A stretch of DNA of 62,301 nucleotides from Nocardiopsis trehalosi NBRC 14201. Lineage in GTDB: Bacteria; Actinomycetota; Actinomycetes; Streptosporangiales; Streptosporangiaceae. Both the position numbers and the translations under genes were made by a program. The stretch's first letter is position 1; each line of letters begins with the position of its first letter. Shown in pieces: positions 43,094 through 51,685 of the stretch. The stretch spans positions 1 through 62,301 of the forward strand of contig NZ_BCRK01000011.1 in assembly GCF_001552555.1 (NCBI RefSeq). The letters run 5' to 3'. Below the pieces are notes generated by a model that was not told where the DNA came from, made no database searches, and worked only from the letters and a program-made list of their open reading frames with translations.

Positions 43094-44235
43094 GGTCGGT
43101 GGCGGTGGTCGGCGCCTCCCTGGCCGGGCTCGGCGCCGCGCGGGCGCTGCGCGCCCAGGGCTTCGACGGGGCGCTCACGCTCGTCGGCGCCGAACCGCAC
43201 CCGCCCTACGACCGCCCGCCGCTGTCGAAGGCGGTGCTCCTCGGCACCGCCGGCCCCGCCGACCTGGACCTGTGCGACCCCGCCGACGCCGACCTGGCCG
43301 CCGAGTGGCGGCTGGGCGTGCCCGCCACCGGGCTCGACCGGCACCGGCGTTCGGTGCTGCTCGCCGACGGCACGGAGGTGCGCGCGGACGGGGTCGTGGT
43401 GGCCACGGGCGCGCTGCCCCGCCGCCTCCCCGGTCCGCCGCTCGCCGGGGTGCACGTGCTGCGCACCCGCGAGGACGCCGCCGCGCTGCGGGGCGCGCTC
43501 ACCTCCGGGCCCCGGGTCGTGGTCGTCGGCGGCGGGTTCATCGGCGCCGAGGCGGCGTCGGCGTGCGCGGCGCTCGGCCTGGACACCACGGTGGTGGAGG
43601 CGGCCCCGCTGCCGCTGGCCGGGGTGCTGGGCGCCGAGATGGCGGCGCACTGCGCGGACCTGCACGCCGCCGCCGGGGTGCGGCTGCTGTGCGGAACGGG
43701 GGTGGCCCGGCTGCTGGGCACCGGCCGGGTGCGCGCGGTCGAGCTGGCCGACGGGCGGCGGCTGCCCGCCGACACCGTCGTCGCGGGCATCGGCGCGGTC
43801 CCGGCCGCCGACTGGTTGGCGGGCAGCGGGGTCGCGGTGGCCGACGGGGTGGTGTGCGACGGCGGCGGGCGGACGTCGGTGCCCGGCGTGGTGGCGGTCG
43901 GCGACGTCGCCCGGTGGCGCACCCCCGGCGGGTCCGTGCGCGCCGAGCACTGGACGGCCGCCGTCGAGCAGCCCGCCGTGGCGGTGCGCAACCTCCTGGC
44001 GGGGGCGACGGTCGCCGAGTACCGGCGGCCGCCCTACTTCTGGTCCGACCAGTACGGGGTGCGGGTGCAGTTCGCCGGACGCCGCGCCCCGGGCGACACC
44101 GTGCGCGTGGTGGAGGGCGACCCGGCGCAGCGGTCGTTCGCCGCCGTCTACGAGCGCGCGGGGGCGGCCGCGGCGGTGCTCGCCGTCGACCGCGCCCGCG
44201 CGTTCACCCGCCTGCGCCGCACCCTCACCGCCTGA
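43090..44235 (+). CDS. FAD-dependent ferredoxin reductase partner of the Rieske ferredoxin
   Basis: A 381-aa reductase with FAD motif VAVVGASLAGLGAARALR, PPYDRPPLSKAVLL, the NADH motif VVVVGGGFIGAEAASACAALG near residue 142, and GVVAVGDVARW. It closes a three-protein chain NADH, reductase, Rieske ferredoxin, Rieske oxygenase. The GTG at 43090 overlaps the ferredoxin stop by 4 bp. It is a paralogue of the reductase at 24.6 kb, which serves a P450. Confidence 0.9.
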   Translation: MRSVAVVGASLAGLGAARALRAQGFDGALTLVGAEPHPPYDRPPLSKAVLLGTAGPADLDLCDPADADLAAEWRLGVPATGLDRHRRSVLLADGTEVRADGVVVATGALPRRLPGPPLAGVHVLRTREDAAALRGALTSGPRVVVVGGGFIGAEAASACAALGLDTTVVEAAPLPLAGVLGAEMAAHCADLHAAAGVRLLCGTGVARLLGTGRVRAVELADGRRLPADTVVAGIGAVPAADWLAGSGVAVADGVVCDGGGRTSVPGVVAVGDVARWRTPGGSVRAEHWTAAVEQPAVAVRNLLAGATVAEYRRPPYFWSDQYGVRVQFAGRRAPGDTVRVVEGDPAQRSFAAVYERAGAAAAVLAVDRARAFTRLRRTLTA

Positions 44236-44278
44236 ACGCGGCCGCCGCGCCGGGCCGTCCCGCCCGTGGCCGTTCCGG

Positions 44279-44776
44279 CTACCGGGAGGGCTCCGGCGCC
44301 GGGAGCGGGAGGGCCAGGCCGGTCTTGACGGTGTCGAAGACCATCAGCGTCTCGTACCGCCGGACGTTGCCGTCCGCCTTGAACAGGCGGTCGCCGAGAC
44401 GGCCGCAGTCGCGCGTACTCCGTGCGGCCAGGACGACCACGTAGTCCCACGGTCCCGCGACCCGGTAGCACTGCTGGACCTGCCGGTCCGAGCGCATCCG
44501 CTCGGCGAAGGCGCGGTGGTACTCGACCGATTCCCGGTCGAGGGTCACCAGGACCGCCGCCAGGACGGTGGGGCCGAGGCGGTGCGGGTCGAGGACGGCG
44601 ACCTGCCCGGTGATGAGGCCGTCCCTGCGGTAGCGGGCGATCCGCCGCTGTACGGCGCTCGGGGAGAGGCCCACGTGTTCGCCGAGGTCGTGCAGGGTCC
44701 GTCCGGCGTCGTGCTGCAGGAGGTCCAGGAGGTGTGCGTCGATGTCGTCCAGGCGGGGCGGCGGTTGCTCGGGCAT
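44279..44776 (-). CDS. Lrp/AsnC family regulator
   Basis: A 165-aa feast/famine regulator with an N-terminal winged helix (LDDIDAHLLDLLQHDAGRTL, LSPSAVQRRIARYRRDGLI) and a C-terminal amino-acid-binding RAM domain (VAGPWDYVVVLAARS). It is divergent from the PLP-enzyme operon, with a 100-bp AT-rich gap between them, so it most likely responds to the amino acid that operon degrades or makes. Confidence 0.88.
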   Translation of the reverse strand: MPEQPPPRLDDIDAHLLDLLQHDAGRTLHDLGEHVGLSPSAVQRRIARYRRDGLITGQVAVLDPHRLGPTVLAAVLVTLDRESVEYHRAFAERMRSDRQVQQCYRVAGPWDYVVVLAARSTRDCGRLGDRLFKADGNVRRYETLMVFDTVKTGLALPLPAPEPSR

Positions 44777-44876
44777 GCAAGATTATTGCGTCTCAGCACG
44801 AAATTCTCAATCGCGTCGATCAGGCGTTCGATTAGTGTCGGCCGGGTCCGGAAGCCTCTGAAGAAAGCCGAGACGC
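44777..44876. promoter_or_regulatory. Lrp-type divergent promoter
   Basis: 100 bp of AT-rich sequence for this genome, with GATTATTGCG, AAATTCTCAATCG and CGTTCGATTAG. These loosely similar, spaced AT blocks fit cooperative Lrp/AsnC binding. ATCG-x3-CGAT at 44810-44820 is a short palindrome. Confidence 0.45.
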
Positions 44877-45884
44877 ATGGACCTGGATGTGGACGCGGCA
44901 CGGATCGAGAAGGCCGTGCACGTGATCGACCCGCTGTTCCTCAACACCCCGCAGTACCTCGACGAGCAGTTGTGCCGGGCGCTGGGCGGCCGCGAGGTGA
45001 CGGTCAAGCTGGAGACGGCCAACCCCGTGCGCAGCTTCAAGGGCCGGGGCGCGGACCTGATGCTGAGCACGCTCGCCCCCGGCACCCCCGTGGTGTGCGC
45101 CAGCTCGGGCAACTTCGGGCAGGCCGTCGCCTACGCGGGGCGGGCCCGGGGGATGCCGGTGGAGGTGTTCGTGCCCGAGACGGTCAACCCCGGCAAGCGG
45201 GAGCGGATGGAGGCCTTCGGCGCCCGGGTCGTCACGGCGGGACCGGACGGCGCGTCGGCGCGCGAGGCCGCGACCGCCCACGCCGAGCGCCACCCCGACC
45301 GCGTCCACCTGCGGGACGGCCTCCAGGCGACGATCGCCGAAGGCGCCGGGACGATCGGCGTCGAGCTGACCCGCGGCCCGGGCGGCGGGGGCTTCGACGC
45401 GGTCGTGCTCCCGGTCGGTGACGGCGCCCTGATCAACGGCGTGGGCCGCTGGATGAAGGAGCACGCCCCCGGCGTCCGCGTCGTGGGGGTCAACGCGGCG
45501 GGCGCCCCCTCGATGCGGGAGAGCCTGCGCGCCGGGCGCCCGGTCCGCGTCGAGGACCCGCGCACTTTCGCCGACGGCATCGCGGTGCACCGCCCCCTGG
45601 AGGCCTCGGTGCGGCGGGCCCGCGCCGTGGTGGACGAGGTCGTCCTGGTGACGGACGAGGCCATCGCCGCCGCCATGGACCTGGCGGCGCGCACGCTCGG
45701 GGTCGTCCTGGAGCCGGCGGGGGCGGCGGGCCTGGCGGCGGTCGCCGAGGGCCTGGTCCCCGGCGACCGGCCGGCGGTCGTGATCACCGGCGCCAACCCG
45801 CGCCCGGAACAGGTGCGGGATCTGGCGGCCCGGCTGCTGCGGACCGTCCACGACGCGCCGGCCGCACCGGGCACGCGGAGCTGA
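44877..45884 (+). CDS. fold-type II PLP enzyme, serine/threonine deaminase-like
   Basis: A 335-aa tryptophan-synthase-beta-fold enzyme. PLP lysine is in NPVRSFKGRGAD (about residue 57), the substrate loop is ASSGNFGQAVAYAG, and the phosphate loop is VGDGALINGVGRW. Threonine/serine ammonia-lyases, racemases and related enzymes share this pattern. There is no C-terminal ACT domain, so it is the short catabolic form. Because glycine made from betaine is usually converted to serine and then pyruvate, a serine deaminase role would fit the neighbourhood; this is inference. Confidence 0.8.
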   Translation: MDLDVDAARIEKAVHVIDPLFLNTPQYLDEQLCRALGGREVTVKLETANPVRSFKGRGADLMLSTLAPGTPVVCASSGNFGQAVAYAGRARGMPVEVFVPETVNPGKRERMEAFGARVVTAGPDGASAREAATAHAERHPDRVHLRDGLQATIAEGAGTIGVELTRGPGGGGFDAVVLPVGDGALINGVGRWMKEHAPGVRVVGVNAAGAPSMRESLRAGRPVRVEDPRTFADGIAVHRPLEASVRRARAVVDEVVLVTDEAIAAAMDLAARTLGVVLEPAGAAGLAAVAEGLVPGDRPAVVITGANPRPEQVRDLAARLLRTVHDAPAAPGTRS

Positions 45885-45943
45885 GGGCGTCCCGCCTCGC
45901 CGGGCGTCCGACGCACCACGAGGAGAGAGGAGAGGAGAAAGGT

Positions 45944-46507
45944 ATGAGCAGGAAGAGAAGCGATATGGGGTCAGCGCGCCGGACGGCACCGCACGGTCGA
46001 CCGCGGTCGGAGGGGAGCCCCCCGATGACGGGGGCACCGCGTGAGCGGTGGGTCGCCGCAGCGATGGGCGCGGGTCTCGGGCTCACCGTCATCGCGGCGA
46101 TCGCCCCCTACGTCGACCGTGCCACCACCCGCGTGCTGGCCGACCACATCCGGGCCGGATATCCCGACTACACCCAGATCAGGGTCGACTCGGCCGTCGA
46201 CCTCTACGTTGCGCTGCTCTCGGTCATCGGCGCGCTCGGCGCCGCCGCCTGGCTCTGGTCGATGTGGACCGTCAAGGCGGGCAAGGGGTGGGCGCGCCCC
46301 GTTGCGACCGTGCTGTTGGCGCTCGGCACGGGCGTCGGGCTGGCCGGCCTGCTGACCACGGACACCTCCGGCGACACCGGCCTGCCGCCCGCTCTGGGTT
46401 GGATGGGGCTGGCTCCCTGCCTGGCGGGCCTCGTGGCGGTCGGGCTGATGTGGCGGAACGGCCGACCGGAGACCGCCTCCGGCCCGGCCGCGCCCCGGCA
46501 CACCTGA
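45944..46507 (+). CDS. four-helix membrane protein of unknown function
   Basis: About 187 aa (160 if the ATG at 46025 is used). Hydrophobic segments lie near residues 36-55, 85-105, 118-135 and 150-168, separated by short loops; ATTRVLADHIRAGYPDYTQI is the one long extracytoplasmic-looking loop. I do not recognise the family. It lies in an operon-like row between the PLP enzyme and a P5C-reductase-like gene. GGAGAAAGGT precedes the ATG. Confidence 0.7.
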   Translation: MSRKRSDMGSARRTAPHGRPRSEGSPPMTGAPRERWVAAAMGAGLGLTVIAAIAPYVDRATTRVLADHIRAGYPDYTQIRVDSAVDLYVALLSVIGALGAAAWLWSMWTVKAGKGWARPVATVLLALGTGVGLAGLLTTDTSGDTGLPPALGWMGLAPCLAGLVAVGLMWRNGRPETASGPAAPRHT

Positions 46508-46627
46508 AGGAATGCGGAGGCCGTCGCGGGCGGCGCGATGCCCGCGACGGGTCCGCCCCCACCGACCTGGCATCACCGGACCGGACCGCCCGGTTCGGGA
46601 CCACCACGCACCCTGGAGGTAGACGCG

Positions 46628-47416
46628 GTGAAGAGCATCGGCATCATCGGCGTGGGCGAGATCGGCCGCGCCCTCGTGACGGGGTTGTGCGGCGGGGGCG
46701 GCGAGCCACCGGAGGTGTTCCTCTCCCCCCGGGGAGCGGGCACGGTCGCGGAACTGTGCGAGCGCTTCGCGAGCGTGCGGGCGTGCGCCGGCAACCAGGA
46801 GGTGGTGGACCGCTCCGACATCGTGGTCATCGCCGTGCGCGGCCAGGACCGGCACGAAGCACTCGCCGGCCTGCGGGTGGACGGCGGCACGACGGTCGTC
46901 AACGTGATGGCCGGCGTCGGCGTCGACGACCTGCGCCGGACGCTGGCCACCGACGCCCCGCTGGTCCGGGCCATCCCCCTGCCCGCCGTACGGGAACGCC
47001 GCTCCGTCACGGTGACGTACCCGTCGGACCCGACGGTGGACGCCCTCTTCGAGCGCCTGGGCGGAGTGCTCCCGGTCGAGGACGAGGCGGCCTTCGACGT
47101 CTTCTCCGCGCTGACGGGCACGCTGACCACCCACTACGCGTATCTCGCCGCACTCACGTCGTGGGCCGCCGGCCACGGCATCGCCCCCGGCGTCGCGGAG
47201 GGCTACGTCCGGCACCTCTTCCACAACGTCGGGCGCGCCCTGGGCGACGAGACGCGCTCCCTGCGCCGCATCGCCGCCGACCACGAGACCCCGAACGGGA
47301 ACAACGAGCGCATCCGCACCACATGGTTCACCCCGGCCGCCTCCGCAGCCCTCGGCGACGCGCTCGACGGCCTCCTCACCGTGCTCGCGGGCCAGGGGGG
47401 CGGCGGTCGGCGGTGA
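46628..47416 (+). CDS. diverged pyrroline-5-carboxylate reductase-like protein
   Basis: A 262-aa NAD(P)-dependent protein with the ProC layout: Rossmann motif SIGIIGVGEIGRALVTGL, core DIVVIAVRGQDRHEAL, RAIPLPAVRERRS and a helical C-terminal dimer domain. The usual substrate motif of ProC (GSGPAY) is replaced by TGTLTTHYAYL, so it may act on another imine or amino acid. The GTG at 46628 has GGAGG upstream and starts at the Rossmann fold. It is third in a row with the PLP enzyme and a membrane protein under a divergent Lrp regulator. Confidence 0.72.
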   Translation: MKSIGIIGVGEIGRALVTGLCGGGGEPPEVFLSPRGAGTVAELCERFASVRACAGNQEVVDRSDIVVIAVRGQDRHEALAGLRVDGGTTVVNVMAGVGVDDLRRTLATDAPLVRAIPLPAVRERRSVTVTYPSDPTVDALFERLGGVLPVEDEAAFDVFSALTGTLTTHYAYLAALTSWAAGHGIAPGVAEGYVRHLFHNVGRALGDETRSLRRIAADHETPNGNNERIRTTWFTPAASAALGDALDGLLTVLAGQGGGGRR

Positions 47417-47428
47417 CGGGGCGGCCGG

Positions 47429-48604
47429 TCAGGCGCGGTCGGCCGGGACGGCGAAGCGGGGGGCCGCGGCGGCCGCGAGCAGGGCCAGGGCGGCCAGCCC
47501 CGCCGCCCCGGCGATGACCGGGAGCGGGCCGGGCCCGGCCGCGTCGAGGACCGCCCCGCCGACGGCGCCGCCGAGGGCCACCCCCAGGTAGGTGCCCGAG
47601 GTGTTGACCGCCAGGGCCTGGGTCGCGACCGGTCCGGCGAGCCGGTGCAGGCGGGCCTGCACCGCCGGGGAGTTCCAGAACGCCGCCCCGCCCCACACCG
47701 TGACGACGGGCAGCAGCACCGCGACCGGTACGGGCCGCACCGCCCACAGCCCGACCAGGGCGGCCATGGTGGCGACGAACGCGCCGACGCCGAGCAGCAG
47801 GGTGCGGTCGGCGCCCCACCGGTCGGTGGCCGCGCCGCCCGCCCAGATGCCGACCATGCCGGCGACCCCGGAGGCGGCGAACAGCAGGCCGCGGGTGCCC
47901 GCCCCGGCGCCGGCCACCCCGGCCGCGAACGGGGCGAGGTAGGTGAGCAGCATCATCGACCCGAGCATGAGCACCACGTTGGCCGCGAGCCCCAGCGACA
48001 CGGCGGGGCGGACCAGGGTCGCCAGCTGGGAGCGCAGCGTCAGGGCCGGGGCGGTGCCCGACCGCGCGGGCAGCAGCGCGGCGAACGCGACGGCCACCAG
48101 GAAGCCCGCACCGGCCATGGCGGCGAAGGTCGCCCGCCAGCCGAGGACCCCACCGATCCAGGTGCCGATCGGCACCCCGGCCGCGATCGCGCCCGTCACG
48201 CCGAACGCGACGGCCGCGACGTAGCGGCCGACCCGGTCCGGCGGAGCGAGCCGGGCGGCGAGGCCGAACATCGCGGGCGTCGCGGTGGCCGCCGCGAGGG
48301 CGGCCACGACGCGCAGCGCGAGCAGCGCCTCATAGGAGGGGACGACGGCCGCCAGCGCGTTGGCGGCGGTGAAGACGGCCGCCGCGGCGGTCAGCACGCC
48401 GCGCCGCGGCAGGCGGGCGGTGGCGACCGCGGCCACCGGCGCGGCGAGGGCGACGGTCACGGAGAACGCCGTGACCAACTGGCCGGCGGTGCCCTCGGAC
48501 ACCCCCAGGTCGGCGGCGATCTCGGGCAGGACGCCGGCGATCACGTAGTCGTCGGTGTAGAACACGAGCGCTCCGACGGCGAGCGCGATCAGCCAGGCGG
48601 GCAC
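47429..48604 (-). CDS. MFS exporter, DHA1 (AraJ/Cml) type
   Basis: A 391-aa, about 12-helix transporter. It has DYVIAGVLPEIAADLGVSEG in helix 1-2, a motif A-like ARLPRRGVLTAAA, and motif C-like GVTGAIAAGVPIGTWIG. This is the drug/arabinose efflux type. The GTG at 48604 has GGAG close upstream. It lies downstream of a siderophore-binding lipoprotein gene on the same strand, but a 345-bp gap with a terminator-like hairpin separates them. A role in siderophore export is conceivable but not shown. Confidence 0.83.
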   Translation of the reverse strand: MPAWLIALAVGALVFYTDDYVIAGVLPEIAADLGVSEGTAGQLVTAFSVTVALAAPVAAVATARLPRRGVLTAAAAVFTAANALAAVVPSYEALLALRVVAALAAATATPAMFGLAARLAPPDRVGRYVAAVAFGVTGAIAAGVPIGTWIGGVLGWRATFAAMAGAGFLVAVAFAALLPARSGTAPALTLRSQLATLVRPAVSLGLAANVVLMLGSMMLLTYLAPFAAGVAGAGAGTRGLLFAASGVAGMVGIWAGGAATDRWGADRTLLLGVGAFVATMAALVGLWAVRPVPVAVLLPVVTVWGGAAFWNSPAVQARLHRLAGPVATQALAVNTSGTYLGVALGGAVGGAVLDAAGPGPLPVIAGAAGLAALALLAAAAAPRFAVPADRA

Positions 48605-48949
48605 GGGGACTCCAGGCGTGGTTGCGGGCCGGTCGGCGGGGCGGCGGCGCGGCCGCGCCCGGCACCGGCCGGGTGGGTGGGCGGGAGTGGGGCGGCACGC
48701 CGCGCGGCGGCGCGCGACACCGGAACCGTCCGGCGCGACGGCACGCGGCCGGGCGGAGCACCGGGAACGGTGCCCCGTCGGCTTCCCGGCGCGGAAGCTA
48801 TCACGCACCCCCCGGCCCGCGCCTCTGGTTTTCCGGGCCACGCGACGCGGACGGACCGGCGACGCGTCGCGCCCCGCCCCCGCCGGAACGGCGGCGGGGA
48901 CGGGGCGCGGCGGGGCGGGGCGGCGGGCGGTGGAGGTGGGGCGGTCGGG
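48605..48949. other. 345-bp gap between siderophore-binding and MFS genes
   Basis: No gene seen on either strand. It holds the hairpin listed at 48870-48907 and, nearer the MFS start, G+C-rich sequence without a clear promoter. Confidence 0.5.
48870..48907 (-). terminator. terminator-like hairpin behind the siderophore-binding gene
   Basis: 16-bp arms with one mismatch (CGCCCCGCCCCCGCCG and CGGCGGGGACGGGGCG) and a 6-nt loop, about 40 bp past the stop at 48950. Confidence 0.6.
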
Positions 48950-49930
48950 TCAGGCGCCGATCAGGTCGGTGAGCCGCTCCGCGACCACACGCACGCTGTA
49001 GGGGTCCATGCGGAAGGCCTCGGCGCCGATGGTGAAGGCCCGGTCCTCCTCGAAGGCGGGCGTGCGGGCCAGGTTGGGCGCCGTCTCCAGGTAGTCGTCG
49101 GCCTTCTCGCCCTTCGTGTTGACGAACAGCAGGGTGGAGTCGTCGAACGACGAGACGTTCTCCGGCGACACCGACACGGTGTCGGCGCGCCCCTCGGTGG
49201 CGGTCGTCTCACCGTCCTCGAACGCGTGCTGGCGCAGGCCCAGGTCGGCCAGGAACCGGCCCTGCGGCGACTCCTCGGTGAAGACGTTGAAGCCGGTGGG
49301 CGTGCCGGTGAGCAGGACGACGTCCTTGCCGGTGTCGAGGGCCGCCGCCGTCTCCTCGGTGAGGTCGGTGTACTCGGCGGCGATCTCCTCGGCGCGCGCC
49401 TCGGCGCCGAAGGCGGCGGCGACCTCCTCGGTCACGTCGAGCCAGGGGGTGTCGGAGGAGCCGAAGACCACGGTCGGCGCGATCTCGGACAGGCGCTCGT
49501 AGGTCCGCTCGTCGACCGCGTCGGCGCCGAAGCCGGTGCCCACGATGACGTCGGGTTCGGCCGAGGCGACCGCCTCCAGGTCGACCTCGGGGCCGGGCAG
49601 CGGCTCGACGCCGCGCTCCTCGGCGACGTCGGCCCACTGGGCGAAGAACCCGTTGCCGTCGGTGAGGGCGGACGGGGAGGTGGTGCCGGCGGCGACCACC
49701 GGCAGATCCAGGCCGAGGAGGATCGGCGTGGAGGTGACGCTGACGGCGACGACGCGTTCGGGGTCGGTGGGGACGTCGGTGGAGCCGAGCAGGTGCTCGA
49801 CGGCGCGGGTGTCGCCGGAGTCGCCGGCGGGCGGTTCGGCCTCGCCGGCCGCGCACCCGGCGGAGAGCAGGGCGAACACGACGGCGGGGGCGGCCCAGAC
49901 CGCACGGCGGGAGAGTGATGCTTGCTTCAT
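48950..49930 (-). CDS. iron-siderophore ABC transporter substrate-binding lipoprotein (FepB/FhuD type)
   Basis: A 326-aa protein. The signal ends in a lipobox LLSAGC, then an acidic linker follows and a class III binding fold starts (DPERVVAVSVTSTPILLGLD, EPDVIVGTGF, PTVVFGSSDTPWLD). It should capture a ferric siderophore outside the membrane. No permease or ATPase gene accompanies it. The ATG at 49930 is preferred; an ATG at 49939 would add three residues but lies in a hairpin stem. It shares an iron box with the divergent esterase gene. Confidence 0.88.
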   Translation of the reverse strand: MKQASLSRRAVWAAPAVVFALLSAGCAAGEAEPPAGDSGDTRAVEHLLGSTDVPTDPERVVAVSVTSTPILLGLDLPVVAAGTTSPSALTDGNGFFAQWADVAEERGVEPLPGPEVDLEAVASAEPDVIVGTGFGADAVDERTYERLSEIAPTVVFGSSDTPWLDVTEEVAAAFGAEARAEEIAAEYTDLTEETAAALDTGKDVVLLTGTPTGFNVFTEESPQGRFLADLGLRQHAFEDGETTATEGRADTVSVSPENVSSFDDSTLLFVNTKGEKADDYLETAPNLARTPAFEEDRAFTIGAEAFRMDPYSVRVVAERLTDLIGA

Positions 49931-49939
49931 TGCAAGCAT
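49918..49939 (-). promoter_or_regulatory. hairpin with the start codon of the lipoprotein gene in its loop
   Basis: ATGCTTGC (49918-49925) and GCAAGCAT (49932-49939) are perfect 8-bp arms around the 6-nt loop AATGAA (minus strand). The loop contains the ATG at 49930. In mRNA the start codon would be displayed in a hairpin loop. The same sequence could instead be a protein-binding palindrome. Confidence 0.6.
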
Positions 49940-49941
49940 TT

Positions 49942-49960
49942 TTAGGTATGCCTATCCTTA
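49942..49960. promoter_or_regulatory. iron box (DtxR/IdeR operator)
   Basis: TTAGGTATGCCTATCCTTA matches about 15 of 19 positions of the DtxR/IdeR consensus TTAGGTTAGCCTAACCTAA. It lies between the divergent siderophore-binding and esterase genes and overlaps or abuts both starts, so Fe(II)-loaded repressor would silence both. Confidence 0.8.
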
Positions 49961-49965
49961 TGTCA

Positions 49966-51306
49966 ATGTCTCCGCATGTGAACGACCCCACGCTCCCCAC
50001 GGTGCCGCCCAAGTTCAAGCCGGCGCCGGCCTTCCCCCGCTCCACCGCACCGGTCGTCCGGGCAGCCGAGGACGCCGCCCGCGGCGGCCCGGACGCCGTC
50101 CGCGCCTTCTGGCGGGACGCGGCGCGCACCGGCACCCCGGTCGTCGCGCCCGCCGGCCCCGGCGAGCACACCGCCACCTTCCTGTGGCGCGGCGGCGACG
50201 AGGTCGCGGACGTGCTGCTCGTCGCCGACCGCAGCGCCGACGCCGGGTCGTTCACCCGCAACCGGATGGAGCGCGTCCCCGGCTCCGACATCTGGCACCT
50301 CACCTACCGGATGGGCTCGGACTGGCGGTCCTCCTACGCCGTCGCCCCCGTCCCCGCCGACGGTGCGCCGCCGCCCGGCCCGCTCGACCCGATGACCGCC
50401 GTCCGGCGCTCCCGGGCGCTCGCCGTCGCCGAACCCGCCGACGCCCCCGCCATCGCCCGGTGGTTCGACGCCCTCGCCCACGCCCGCCCCGACCCGCTGG
50501 CCCGCGAACGGCTCGACGACCGGTGGTCGGTGGCGTCCCTGCCGGACGCGCCGCCGGAGGCGTGGCGCGGCCTGCCCACCGCCGCGCCGGCGGGCCGCGT
50601 CGACCCGCTGCCGTTCACCGGCGCCGACCCCGCGACCGCCCGTACCGTGCGCGTGTACACCCCGGCGGCGGGGCTGCCTCCCGCGGGCGAGCGGCCGGTG
50701 GTGGTGCTGCTCGACGGGGACGACTGGCACGCGCTGCCGCTCGCCCCGCTGCTGGACCGGCTGATCGCGGCGCGGGTGCTGCCGCCGATGGTCGTCGCCA
50801 TGGTGCCGTCGCTCGACTTCGCCGCGCGGGTCCGCGAACTCGCCTGCCACGACCCGTTCGTCGCCGCGCTCACCGGGGAGCTGCTGCCGGCGCTGCGCGC
50901 CGGGTTCGGCGTCTCGGCCGACCCCGATCGGGTGCTGGTGGCGGGGCAGAGCCTCGGCGGGCTGACGGCGCTCTACACCGCGCACCGGTTCCCGGAGCGC
51001 GTCGGCGGCGCGGTGGCGCAGTCAGGGTCGTTCTGGTGGCCGAACGTGGCGGCCGCCGGGGGCGAGTCGGAGCGGTTGACGCGCCTGCTCGCCGCCGCGC
51101 CCGAGGTGCCCCGGCGCGTCCACCTCAGCGTCGGTGTGCACGAGTGGTCGCTGGTCGGGCCGACGCGGCGGCTCCGCGACACCCTGCGCGACCGCGGCGC
51201 CGATCCGCACTACGCCGAGTACAACGGCGGCCACGACCGCGCGTGCTGGCGCGTCGGCCTACCGGACGCCCTGGCCGCCCTCACCCACGACTGGCCCCGC
51301 CCATGA
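49966..51306 (+). CDS. ferric enterochelin esterase-like siderophore hydrolase (Fes/IroD type)
   Basis: A 446-aa protein. The N-terminal Fes domain (about residues 50-160; HTATFLWRGGDEVADVLLV, MERVPGSDIWHLTYRM) is followed by an alpha/beta esterase domain with VVVLLDGDDWHALP, the nucleophile GQSLGG (Ser about residue 328) and His in NGGHDRACWR. It should cleave a tri-catechol or similar siderophore to release iron in the cytoplasm. In-frame ATGs at 49948 and 49960 are possible; a leaderless mRNA is likely because the iron box ends 5 bp before the ATG at 49966. Confidence 0.88.
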   Translation: MSPHVNDPTLPTVPPKFKPAPAFPRSTAPVVRAAEDAARGGPDAVRAFWRDAARTGTPVVAPAGPGEHTATFLWRGGDEVADVLLVADRSADAGSFTRNRMERVPGSDIWHLTYRMGSDWRSSYAVAPVPADGAPPPGPLDPMTAVRRSRALAVAEPADAPAIARWFDALAHARPDPLARERLDDRWSVASLPDAPPEAWRGLPTAAPAGRVDPLPFTGADPATARTVRVYTPAAGLPPAGERPVVVLLDGDDWHALPLAPLLDRLIAARVLPPMVVAMVPSLDFAARVRELACHDPFVAALTGELLPALRAGFGVSADPDRVLVAGQSLGGLTALYTAHRFPERVGGAVAQSGSFWWPNVAAAGGESERLTRLLAAAPEVPRRVHLSVGVHEWSLVGPTRRLRDTLRDRGADPHYAEYNGGHDRACWRVGLPDALAALTHDWPRP

Positions 51307-51685
51307 CCACCCGGCGGGGCCCCCACTCCGCCGCCCCCACCGACCGGCCGCACCACCGACCGCGCCGCGCATGTGGCCGGCCGGCCGCCGGACCGGACAC
51401 ACCACCGGCCGACCCCGCACACAGGCGACCCACCGCCCGGCCGGACGCACCCGCGACCACGCGACGCCCCCTGCCGGGCGTCGACCGCCCTACCTCGCCC
51501 GCCCCCGCCTCCGGTGTCAAGGCCGACCCTGGCCGGGCGCACCACCACCGCGCGGCGCCCCGGCCGGCCGCCTCACCGCCCGCACCCGCCGCCGGCGCCA
51601 CCCGACCCCGCCCGGGCGGCGCCCCCGCCCCGCCGCACCGGCCCGCGCGCGACGCCGCAACGGAAGGACCGCCATCCTGGACCGC
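51307..51685. other. 379-bp C-rich intergenic stretch
   Basis: Low-complexity, strongly strand-biased sequence (CCG/ACC runs on the plus strand) between same-strand genes. No gene, hairpin or promoter can be supported. Confidence 0.5.

Noticed and set aside
51307-51685. Short gene in the C-rich gap before marR
   Set aside because: Frames are open only because of base bias; the peptides are Pro/Arg/Thr repeats without start signals.
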